A stretch of DNA of 20,848 nt from Promethearchaeota archaeon (GTDB lineage: Archaea > Asgardarchaeota > Lokiarchaeia > Sigynarchaeales > SOKP01). The translations under genes were made by a program, and so were the position numbers. The DNA is taken from assembly GCA_019894735.1 (NCBI GenBank), contig JAGXOB010000030.1, positions 3,170 to 24,017 on the forward strand, read 5' to 3'. This document shows, in pieces, positions 15,518-20,848 of this stretch. Position 1 is the first letter of the stretch; each line of letters begins with the position of its first letter. The notes beneath the pieces were generated by a model. The model saw only the letters and a list, made by a program, of their open reading frames with translations. It ran no database searches and was not told the origin of the DNA.

Positions 15518-16999
15518 ATGAGTGAAAAGCAATATGATTTAGCGATTATTGGTGGAGGACCAGGGGGTTATCATGCGGCTATTAGGGCGGCTCAATACGG
15601 AGCAAAAGTCGCTTTAATTGAAAAAGACAAATTGGGGGGTACTTGTCTTAACTGGGGTTGTATCCCTACAAAAGCTTTATACGCGTCTGCTCATTTAATT
15701 GAAAAAATTAAAGAAGCTCATGAATTCGGAATAGAAATATCTGAGTATAATTTAGATTTTGCTAAAGCTGTCGAAAGAAAAAATAAAATAGTAGAAGAAT
15801 TAGTTGGTGGAATTGAGCAATTAGAGAAGGCTTGGAAAAATGATGTGTATAAAGGTCATGGCAAAATTATAGGGGGTGATATTAATAGTGGATTTGAGGT
15901 CTCGGTTGAAGGCGAAAATAATGCAGTAATTAAAGCAAAAAGAGTAATTATCGCAACAGGCTCCTCACCTGCTCTAATTCCCGCCTTTAATATTGATCAT
16001 GAAAGGATTTTAACAAGTGATGATATCTTACATCCTGATTTTAAAACTGTACCTAAGAGACTTTTAATCATTGGTGCAGGTGTTATTGGCTGTGAATTTG
16101 CTAATATTTTTACGAGATTTGGTAGTAAAGTAATTATACTTGAATATCTTCCCTCCGCAATTGCTACAGAAGAACCTATGATTGTAAAGGTTTTACTAAA
16201 AAAGTTTGAAGAATTGGGAATTGAACTCTATACTTCGCAAAATGTATTATCTGTAGAAAATACGGGTTCTGGAGTAAAGGCGACAACCTGTAGTGCATCC
16301 ATTCTACGAGATCACACAGATTCTGCCGAAAAATCTATCTATGAAGCTGATTTATGTCTTGTATCCATTGGACGAGCAAAAATATCAAAAGATCTTGGAT
16401 TAAAAACACTTGGTATAGAAACTGACCGTGACGCTATAAAAGTCAATAAAAATACATTAGAAACTTCTGTGAAAGGAATTTATGCAATTGGAGATGTCAC
16501 AGGAGGACTTATGCTTGCTCATGTAGCCAGTTATGAAGGTGATATCGCAGTTGCAAATGCTTTAGCCAGTATTGGAGATTTTCCTGTTAATGATATGAAA
16601 CCTGATTACACTGTAATTCCAGCAACAATTTTCACAACCCCAAATATAGGGTCTGTAGGCTATAGAAGAAAAGCTGCTAAAGATATGGGAATTGATGTCT
16701 TGATGGGTCAATTTCCTTATCAATCACTTGGTAAAGCTAAATGTATGGGTGAAGAAGAAGGTTTTATTATGGTGCTTGCCGATAAAAACACATATAAAAT
16801 CATTGGTGCTTCTTGTATTGGAGCTGAAGCACCCGAATTAATATCTGAAATTGCTCTAGCAATGCAACATGGATTAACAATCCATGATGTCGCAGAGACA
16901 GTCCATAGCCATCCTACAATATCTGAAATGGTGTTGGAAGGTTCTGAGTCTGTCGTAGGTAAAGCAATCCATAAAAAAGGACGTCCTATTCACGACTAA
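15518..16999 (+). CDS. lpdA: Dihydrolipoamide dehydrogenase (E3 / L-protein)
   Basis: This flavoenzyme reoxidises dihydrolipoamide on a carrier protein with NAD+. It serves 2-oxoacid dehydrogenases or the glycine cleavage system. The 493-residue chain has the FAD dinucleotide fold AIIGGGPGGYHAA at the N-terminus and the redox disulfide C43-LNWG-C48 in GGTCLNWGCIPTK. A second dinucleotide fold, IIGAGVIGCEFANIF, is followed by AIGDVTGGLMLAH. The C-terminal interface carries the catalytic dyad H465 and E470 in HSHPTISE. All active-site residues are present, which argues for lipoamide dehydrogenase rather than a bare NADH oxidase or mercuric reductase. The start is ATG at 15518 with no strong SD. 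No E1, E2 or glycine cleavage gene is in the window, so its partner is unknown. It is divergent from an Lrp regulator and is followed by a T-rich terminator. Confidence 0.93.
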   Translation: MSEKQYDLAIIGGGPGGYHAAIRAAQYGAKVALIEKDKLGGTCLNWGCIPTKALYASAHLIEKIKEAHEFGIEISEYNLDFAKAVERKNKIVEELVGGIEQLEKAWKNDVYKGHGKIIGGDINSGFEVSVEGENNAVIKAKRVIIATGSSPALIPAFNIDHERILTSDDILHPDFKTVPKRLLIIGAGVIGCEFANIFTRFGSKVIILEYLPSAIATEEPMIVKVLLKKFEELGIELYTSQNVLSVENTGSGVKATTCSASILRDHTDSAEKSIYEADLCLVSIGRAKISKDLGLKTLGIETDRDAIKVNKNTLETSVKGIYAIGDVTGGLMLAHVASYEGDIAVANALASIGDFPVNDMKPDYTVIPATIFTTPNIGSVGYRRKAAKDMGIDVLMGQFPYQSLGKAKCMGEEEGFIMVLADKNTYKIIGASCIGAEAPELISEIALAMQHGLTIHDVAETVHSHPTISEMVLEGSESVVGKAIHKKGRPIHD

Positions 17000-17012
17000 A
17001 CTAAAATTAGTA

Positions 17013-17030
17013 TTTCTTTTTCCTTTTTTT
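17013..17030 (+). terminator. T-rich terminator downstream of lpdA
   Basis: A run of 15 T in 18 bases starts 13 bp after the lpdA stop codon and is followed directly by a nine-A run (17031-17039). Archaeal RNA polymerase terminates at such T tracts without needing a hairpin. The adjacent T7/A9 pair could also form a weak stem. Confidence 0.6.
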
Positions 17031-17039
17031 AAAAAAAAA

Positions 17040-17363
17040 TTCCTTTGTTTCTATTCTTTTAAAATAAAACATTTCATAAGTAGAAGCTTCCTATTCATCA
17101 TTAACTCTGTTTTTAATTCTGATTTTGATCAAAAGCTAATATTATTTGAATGATTTCGACACTTTTAGTCGTTTTTCGTTATTAAAATCTAGTGTAATTT
17201 AACATAATATTCCATGGTTTTTCAATAAGTGACTACTATCAAAAATTATATATGATTATTATCGTCGTTAGGCGACTAATCCCATCCATCTTATGTCCAT
17301 TATGATGCATAGAAATAAGTGGGAACCGTCATGTTTATATGTGAAAATTTACATAATATTATT
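17040..17363 (+). other. Gene-free leader with dyad sequences upstream of the 17381 gene
   Basis: No reading frame is convincing here. Several dyads are present. TTAGTCG (17165-17171) pairs with CGACTAA (17273-17279). GTCG-TTAGG-CGAC (17264-17276) is a small hairpin. CCA-T-CTTAT (17286-17294) pairs with ATAAG-TGG (17315-17322) around a 20 nt loop, one base bulged. TTTATAT at about 17334-17340 is a candidate TATA box; initiation ~25 bp downstream would put the SD at the very start of the mRNA. In that case the dyads are DNA-level sites, not part of the leader RNA. Confidence 0.35.
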
Positions 17364-17373
17364 GAGGTGAGTA
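17363..17373 (+). promoter_or_regulatory. Strong ribosome binding site of the 17381 gene, target of the downstream hairpin loop
   Basis: TGAGGTGAGTA contains GAGGTGA, complementary to the archaeal 16S rRNA 3' end, with ~10 nt to the ATG at 17381. It is among the clearest SD motifs in the window; most genes here have weak or no SD. The same 11 bases are the exact reverse complement of 17729-17739 in the loop of the hairpin after the gene. Confidence 0.75.
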
Positions 17374-17380
17374 AGTTAAA

Positions 17381-17647
17381 ATGAATAGTTTTAGATCGAA
17401 AGAAAAAGCTGAAAAGAATTTTGAAACCATAAAGGACGCCGTAAAAGGTTTATATGAGGTTTTAGATCTTTCCCTAAGTGAAGATGATTTTTATTATGAA
17501 GTTGGTAAAGATAATATTACAGCAATTTATAAAAATCTCATTGAATTATTGTTAAACGAGTATGGGCTTCGACAACTCTTAAAGAAGATCCAAAACTCAG
17601 AAGTAGATTTAAATGTCGTGCTAAACGAATATTTGGCTAATATGTAA
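17381..17647 (+). CDS. Small helical protein of unknown function with strong SD
   Basis: The 88-residue protein is predicted to be all-helical, slightly acidic and soluble, with no Cys, signal peptide or membrane segment. Helices are visible as EKAEKNFETIKDAVKGLYEVL, NITAIYKNLIELLLNEYGLRQLLKKI and VDLNVVLNEYLAN, which could form a three-helix bundle. I cannot assign a family. The start is ATG at 17381, fixed by a strong GAGGTGA SD ten bases upstream. A T-rich tract (17649-17675) follows the stop, and then the 17704-17780 hairpin, whose loop can pair with the SD. This implies tight translational control, which makes the gene a candidate regulator, anti-toxin-like partner or stress protein. Those roles are speculation. 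Confidence 0.75.
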   Translation: MNSFRSKEKAEKNFETIKDAVKGLYEVLDLSLSEDDFYYEVGKDNITAIYKNLIELLLNEYGLRQLLKKIQNSEVDLNVVLNEYLANM

Positions 17648-17648
17648 G

Positions 17649-17675
17649 TTATTTTTCTTTTTTGGTTATTTTTTC
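17649..17675 (+). terminator. T-rich tract after the 17381 gene
   Basis: Three T runs (TTATTTTT, CTTTTTT, TTATTTTTT) fall within 27 bp directly after the stop codon and are typical of archaeal termination. If termination is complete here, the hairpin at 17704-17780 would not be on the same mRNA and would need its own promoter. If it is leaky, the hairpin lies in the 3' UTR. Confidence 0.45.
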
Positions 17676-17703
17676 AAATTACACATTTATTTTATTCCAA
17701 TAC

Positions 17704-17780
17704 CAGTTCCCTGACTTCGCCCGTTGAATACTCACCTCACTCACTGTCCAACCCTCGTTCAAGGAGATATCAGGGAACTG
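17704..17780 (+). ncRNA. Candidate structured RNA: 11-bp stem with an anti-SD apical loop
   Basis: CAGTTCCCTGA (17704-17714) and TCAGGGAACTG (17770-17780) are perfect inverted repeats. Inside them TTGAA (17724-17728) pairs with TTCAA (17758-17762), leaving a 29 nt apical loop (17729-17757). By eye the element is about half G+C, well above its flanks. The loop opens with TACTCACCTCA, an exact complement of the SD region 17363-17373, followed by CTCACTG. T-rich sequence (CCCTTTTACTTTTTCT) follows the right arm on the plus strand and would end a transcript. It lies between the 3' ends of two convergent genes. It could be a cis 3'-UTR element, a trans sRNA, a two-way terminator, or a small mobile palindrome. 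Strand is inferred from the T tract and the SD match. Confidence 0.5.
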
Positions 17781-17843
17781 ACCCTTTTACTTTTTCTCGG
17801 AATATTTAGACTTCACTGAAAAATAAAATTAATTGAAAAATTT

Positions 17844-18101
17844 TTACTCAGAACCTAAATGCTTGTCTAAATTAATGACTAATGGAACCTCTTTCTCATT
17901 CTTTCTAATAACGACTCTTAAAACTCCACCTTCAATTGTAGCGGACACAGGTTCAATCTTAGACACTTTTTCCTTTGTCTTTGATTCTAAACAAGTGTGT
18001 GCCTCGTTAAAAACATAACATTTAGTACAACAGAATCCTATGGGCAGGTATCCTACTATGGAACATTGGTCATATGCTTCACAATTACAATTATTACACA
18101 T
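17844..18101 (-). CDS. Small cysteine-rich protein, probable metal binder
   Basis: The 85-residue protein (ATG at 18099-18101; a GTG four codons upstream is possible) has eight Cys in its first 37 residues: C2, C5, C7, C13, C24, C25, C28 and C37. They lie in CNNCNCEAYDQC, FCCTKC and HTC, with H35 nearby. This is enough for two zinc or iron-sulfur sites. After a short Lys/Glu linker, the C-terminal half is a beta-rich domain without Cys (ATIEGGVLRVVIRKNEKEVPLVINL). I cannot name the family, but the separation into a metal knuckle and a small beta domain is clear. It converges on the 17381 gene, with the hairpin between them. Its upstream region has a 12-bp T/A-rich unit, TTATTTATTTTT, twice in tandem (18114-18137). 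Confidence 0.7.
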   Translation of the reverse strand: MCNNCNCEAYDQCSIVGYLPIGFCCTKCYVFNEAHTCLESKTKEKVSKIEPVSATIEGGVLRVVIRKNEKEVPLVINLDKHLGSE

Positions 18102-18161
18102 TTTTTTTATCACTTATTTATTTTTTATTTATTTTTTGTGAAATTTTTTTTTATTTTATAA

Positions 18162-18434
18162 ATGGTTATTTCCATAATATTATTATATGATGTTTTCATA
18201 TTTAAGGATGATCATTCTTCGACATTTTCTGTTTTGAAAAGGATATATTCGCAAAATTTCGATCATGTGATGCTGTTTTCAACACATCGATCTTTAGAAT
18301 TGATCATTCATAGTTCAAAAGAGCAATTTTATCGAAACCCGATGGTTAAAATCGCTGTAATCGATCATTACTATTTTTATGATCGATCGTCAAAACTATA
18401 TCTGAAAGATTACAACATTTTAGACAGATTTTGA
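18162..18434 (+). CDS. Doubtful 90-residue reading frame in a GATC-dense tract
   Basis: An ATG at 18162 opens 90 codons (MVISIILLYDVFIF...) to a TGA at 18432-18434. There is no SD, and the start sits in a T-rich promoter-like stretch. The product has hydrophobic beta-like strands (ISIILLYDVFIF, MVKIAVIDHYYFY) and repeated Asp-His or Asp-Arg pairs that come directly from GATC-containing codons. It is readable as a protein, but no family is recognisable. It may be a real small gene, the remnant of one, or a chance frame in a regulatory tract. Confidence 0.3.
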   Translation: MVISIILLYDVFIFKDDHSSTFSVLKRIYSQNFDHVMLFSTHRSLELIIHSSKEQFYRNPMVKIAVIDHYYFYDRSSKLYLKDYNILDRF

Positions 18435-18539
18435 TCACCCTTGATCATCAAACCTATTTTTAATTAAGTTTTCTAAAATAATAGATGTTAGAAATTATTA
18501 AGAATAAAAGAAATAAACAAGGAGGGTAATTGGGTGATC
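18210..18539. repeat. Cluster of GATC sites (TGATCA and CGATC)
   Basis: Ten GATC sites occur in 330 bp, starting at 18210, 18261, 18289, 18302, 18363, 18381, 18385, 18433, 18443 and 18536. At the local base composition roughly one would be expected. Five are in the palindrome TGATCA, and two overlap as TGATCGATCG. This is a dispersed short-motif cluster, upstream of the hdrC gene and partly inside a doubtful reading frame. It could be a set of regulator sites, a methylation-sensitive region, or coincidence from repeated Asp codons. Confidence 0.5.
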
Positions 18540-18575
18540 AAAATAGAACTAATATGTGCGGTTTTGATAATATAA
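18519..18575 (+). CDS. Isolated strong SD with a possible 13-residue mini-ORF ahead of hdrC
   Basis: AAGGAGGG (18519-18526) is one of the strongest SD matches in the window yet precedes no annotated gene. Seven bases later GTG (18534) opens MIKIELICAVLII, ending at TAA 18573-18575. A second frame from TTG 18530 gives about 18 residues (MGDQNRTNMCGFDNIKQL). The gene hdrC starts ~100 bp downstream. This could be a leader peptide, a tiny membrane peptide, or the remains of a lost gene start. Confidence 0.3.
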   Translation, partial: KEGNWVIKIELICAVLII

Positions 18576-18676
18576 AACAATTATAAACGATTTGGTTATT
18601 GAAATTTACTAAAAAATTTATTAAATCTCTTTTATTTTTCTAATTATCTAGTAGATGGATAATAAAACTTTTAGAC

Positions 18677-19174
18677 ATGTCTGTAATAAATTTTGAGTTT
18701 CGAAATGAAGTATTAAAACATAATGCTTCTTTAAACTACTGCTATCAGTGTAGTACATGTAGTGGTTGTTGCCCGGTTGCTCTGATAACTCAAGGTGGTT
18801 ATAATCCTAGAAAAATTATAGAAGAAGCGATTTTAGGGTTACAGGATAAATTAATAGAAAAGCAAGATCCTAATCCTTGGCTTTGTTCAACCTGTCAGAC
18901 ATGCGTTGAGCTATGTCCTCAAAAGGTTGAGATTACTGAAATTTTTACATTAATAAAAAATAAATGTTTTAATACTGGCAAAGTTCCTGAAGCTTTTATT
19001 TCACAGGGGAGAGCTGTTTTAGAAAATGGAGTTGCACTTCCATATTCAAAAGCGATTATTACCAGACGGGAGAAATTGGGACTTCCTTCCATAAAAACAG
19101 CACCAGTTGATGAAATAAAGAAAATCTTAAAAGAAACTAAATTTGAAAATAACATTCCAAAGGAGGGAGCATAA
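18677..19174 (+). CDS. hdrC: Heterodisulfide reductase subunit C-like iron-sulfur protein
   Basis: HdrC carries electrons through two cubane [4Fe-4S] clusters to HdrB. The 165-residue chain has C22-x2-C25-x2-C28-x3-C32-P and C70-x2-C73-x2-C76-x3-C80-P, both complete, separated by a helical spacer (about 45-65). This arrangement and the LYQCSTCSGCCP-type context match archaeal HdrC. There is no membrane segment, so it is the soluble type, not the HdrE-linked one. The C-terminal half is helical, with a Lys-rich tail that probably contacts HdrB. The start is ATG at 18677 with no good SD, suggesting a short or leaderless mRNA. hdrB begins 3 bp after the stop codon, so translation of the two is likely coupled. 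The physiological disulfide is unknown, since many Hdr-like complexes do not act on CoM-S-S-CoB. Confidence 0.93.
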   Translation: MSVINFEFRNEVLKHNASLNYCYQCSTCSGCCPVALITQGGYNPRKIIEEAILGLQDKLIEKQDPNPWLCSTCQTCVELCPQKVEITEIFTLIKNKCFNTGKVPEAFISQGRAVLENGVALPYSKAIITRREKLGLPSIKTAPVDEIKKILKETKFENNIPKEGA

Positions 19175-19177
19175 ATT

Positions 19178-20041
19178 ATGTCTTATGATTTATTTTTAGG
19201 GTGTGTAATTCCGGCAAGGCTTCCATTCTTAGAAGCATCTTCAAGAAAAATATTTGAAAAACTTGGTATTAAATTGAATGATGTTGATGGGTTCAGTTGT
19301 TGTCCTGATCCTACGGGCATAGAACTTATAGATCATAAAACCTGGTTAGCTTTAGGAGCAAGAAATTTAAGTTTATCAAATAATAATAGAGGAATTATCT
19401 CTTTTTGTTCGGGTTGTGTTGAAACTCTTAAAGGAGTTAATTACTATATAAACAAGGATTCTGAAATAAAGAATGAAGTAAATAAAATCTTAAAGATTGT
19501 TGGCAAAAAATATGAAGGTAAAACTGAAGTAAAGCATTTCGCTCAGGTTCTTTATGAAAATCTTGATAAAGTAAGAGAGAATGTGAAACATCCTTTAACT
19601 GGTTTAAAAGTTGCCGTTCATTATGGATGTCATTATTTAAGACCTTCTGAGATTATTAATTGGGATGATCCTTTTGAACCAACCACTATAGATGAAATTG
19701 TTAAAGCTATAGGTGCTGATTCTATAGATTATGAATTAAAGATGGAATGCTGTGGAAATCCTCTTGATAAATCGGATAAAGAAATTTCTCTCCAAATGAT
19801 AGATAACAAATTCAAGTCAATTCAAAAAGCTGGTGCGAATTGTATTAGTCTAGTATGTCCAGCTTGCTTTCAACAATTTGATTTCAACCAACGAGAACTG
19901 AGTAAAGAAAAAGAAAATGGTTTTAATTTCCCCGTTTTCTATCTCTCAGAGTTAGTAGCCCTCGCATTTGGGTTCAAACCTGAAGAATTAGGAATGAGCT
20001 TTCATCGAGTTCGATCTAAAGAATTATTAGAAGGATTTTAG
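19178..20041 (+). CDS. hdrB: Heterodisulfide reductase subunit B-like protein (two CCG motifs)
   Basis: HdrB holds the catalytic noncubane [4Fe-4S] clusters that cleave a disulfide substrate. The 287-residue protein has both CCG-type motifs intact: C9, C41-C42, C77 and C80 in the N-terminal half; C151, C191-C192, C227 and C230 in the C-terminal half. Local contexts (FLGCVIPAR, SCCPDP, HYGCHYLRPSEI, ECCGNP, CPACFQQFD, FPVFYLSELVALAFG) follow methanogen HdrB closely along the whole length. It should therefore be a true catalytic subunit rather than a degenerate CCG protein. A strong SD, AGGAGG (19161-19166), sits inside the end of hdrC. HdrA is not in the window; an frhB-like gene follows after 58 bp. 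It probably takes part in flavin-based electron transfer or disulfide reduction in the cytosol. Confidence 0.95.
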   Translation: MSYDLFLGCVIPARLPFLEASSRKIFEKLGIKLNDVDGFSCCPDPTGIELIDHKTWLALGARNLSLSNNNRGIISFCSGCVETLKGVNYYINKDSEIKNEVNKILKIVGKKYEGKTEVKHFAQVLYENLDKVRENVKHPLTGLKVAVHYGCHYLRPSEIINWDDPFEPTTIDEIVKAIGADSIDYELKMECCGNPLDKSDKEISLQMIDNKFKSIQKAGANCISLVCPACFQQFDFNQRELSKEKENGFNFPVFYLSELVALAFGFKPEELGMSFHRVRSKELLEGF

Positions 20042-20099
20042 AAATTAAGAAAAGTTATATAATAAATTTATAAACTTAAAAATAAGAATTGGTAGAAAA

Positions 20100-20848
20100 A
20101 TGGGATTAGTAGATATAAAAACATTCAGAAATTTGGAAGATGATGTAATCTCAGTTAATAGATGTTGTGCTTGTGGCGCTTGTATAGCATATTGTGAAAA
20201 CCAAGTATTTAATGTTATTGAGATGGAAAATTACATTCCTAAGTTTAAAACTGATAAAAGTGTTGAAAATTGTAAAGAATGTGGGTATTGTTATTATATT
20301 TGTCCGCAAACAGAACCATTATTAGATAAATTAAAAGAAACACACTTAGTTAAAGATGAACTTGGTAATATAATTGATATATTTGCCGCCAGGACAACAA
20401 ATATAAAAATTAAAGAAGTTGGACAAGATGGAGGCATTGTATCAACTCTTTTAACATATTTATTTGATACTAATAATATTGATGCCGCAATTGTATCAGA
20501 ATATGATGATAATTTTAAACCAATACCCAAAATAATATACAGTAAAGAAGATTTAGTAAAATCAGCAGGGACTCGATATTCGATCTCATCTAATATTTTA
20601 CCATTAAAGGATTTAACTCAAATCGCAGAAGACATCATTTTTCAAAAGAAACGCATTTATGATACCGATCAATTACGAATTGCTTTTATTGGGACACCGT
20701 GCCAATGTAGAGCTATTAGTAAAATGAAGCTTTTGAATATTAAACCTGCACATGTTATAAGTATAGTAGTTGGTCTTTTTTGTTTTGAAAATTTTGATTA
20801 TGATAAATTGATGGATACATTAAGGTCAAAAACGCAAAGAAATCCTTC
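20100..20848 (+). CDS. FrhB-like F420-reducing hydrogenase/dehydrogenase beta subunit, 3' truncated by the window
   Basis: The frame opens at ATG 20100 and runs off the window end, showing 249 residues. Two ferredoxin-type motifs come first: C22-x2-C25-x2-C28-x3-C32 and C58-x2-C61-x2-C64-x3-C68-P. The FrhB/FdhB domain follows, with GQDGGIVSTLLTYLF (flavin-binding Gly stretch), a Ser/Gly-Thr-Arg-Tyr segment (SAGTRYSISSNI), GTPCQCRAISKM, and then a strand ending VGLFCFENF. Members use FAD to pass electrons between coenzyme F420 and iron-sulfur clusters, and serve hydrogenases, formate dehydrogenase, sulfite reductase and Hdr complexes. Placement after hdrCB suggests an HdrCB-FrhB electron-transfer unit, possibly F420H2-linked. 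F420 use is inference; some homologues use other flavins or carriers. Spacing to hdrB is 58 bp and the SD is weak. Confidence 0.9.
   Translation, partial: MGLVDIKTFRNLEDDVISVNRCCACGACIAYCENQVFNVIEMENYIPKFKTDKSVENCKECGYCYYICPQTEPLLDKLKETHLVKDELGNIIDIFAARTTNIKIKEVGQDGGIVSTLLTYLFDTNNIDAAIVSEYDDNFKPIPKIIYSKEDLVKSAGTRYSISSNILPLKDLTQIAEDIIFQKKRIYDTDQLRIAFIGTPCQCRAISKMKLLNIKPAHVISIVVGLFCFENFDYDKLMDTLRSKTQRNP

Noticed and set aside
17704..17780. tRNA gene in the GC-rich hairpin
   Set aside because: The outer stem is 11 bp rather than 7, there is no anticodon arm, and GTTCAAG is not in a 5-bp T-stem.
18114..18137. Tandem TTATTTATTTTT unit as a specific repeat element
   Set aside because: Only two copies of a low-complexity A/T unit; expected by chance in spacers of this composition.
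1..20848. CRISPR arrays, rRNA genes, insertion sequences and attachment sites
   Set aside because: No regularly spaced repeats, no rRNA-like blocks, no transposase or integrase signatures, and no paired direct repeats flanking a gene block were seen.

Overview
The window looks like chromosomal DNA from an Asgard archaeon, most likely a Lokiarchaeia-type lineage. The reasons are the AT-rich composition, an archaeal translation factor pair (aEF-1beta with a small four-knuckle zinc-ribbon protein), a Ras-like small GTPase with no lipidation tail, a stand-alone ATP-pyrophosphatase subunit of GMP synthase, an Lrp-type regulator, and HdrC-HdrB-FrhB redox genes. These sit beside bacterial-looking genes (MutS1, endonuclease-type MutL, MsrA, acyl-CoA ligase). 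The taxonomic call is inference; no rRNA gene is present.

Layout. 1-1128: the tail of an alpha/beta hydrolase and a convergent crotonase-fold gene whose active site resembles an enoyl-CoA isomerase rather than a hydratase. 1330-7291: mutS and mutL on the plus strand, separated by a minus-strand polytopic membrane glycosyltransferase-like gene that overlaps the mutS 3' end. 7343-7812: a minus-strand translation operon (zinc ribbon, then aEF-1beta). 8008-9765: an unknown Cys/His plus winged-helix protein, a membrane-protein pseudogene with two lesions, and the small GTPase. 9958-14639: acyl-CoA ligase, MsrA, a small basic protein, a divergent GMP synthase PPase subunit, a short PhoU/DUF47-like protein and a small Cys protein. 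14732-16999: an Lrp regulator divergent from a dihydrolipoamide dehydrogenase, with direct and inverted repeats between them.

17000-18676 is the least ordinary part. A small helical protein with a very strong Shine-Dalgarno (SD) sequence is followed by a relatively GC-rich hairpin (17704-17780) lying between convergent genes. The apical loop of that hairpin contains 11 nt perfectly complementary to the SD region of the small protein, suggesting a cis-linked or trans-acting anti-SD RNA. After a Cys-rich mini-protein there is a tract dense in GATC sites and a second isolated strong SD motif with a possible mini-ORF.

18677-20848: hdrC and hdrB, tightly spaced, followed by an frhB-like gene cut off by the window end. 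They form a probable cytosolic electron-transfer module linking thiol/disulfide or ferredoxin chemistry to F420 or another flavin-linked carrier. MutS and MutL probably work together in mismatch repair. The crotonase, acyl-CoA ligase, lipoamide dehydrogenase and Hdr/Frh genes fit a metabolism that handles fatty acyl or organic acids anaerobically, but the window alone does not prove a pathway.
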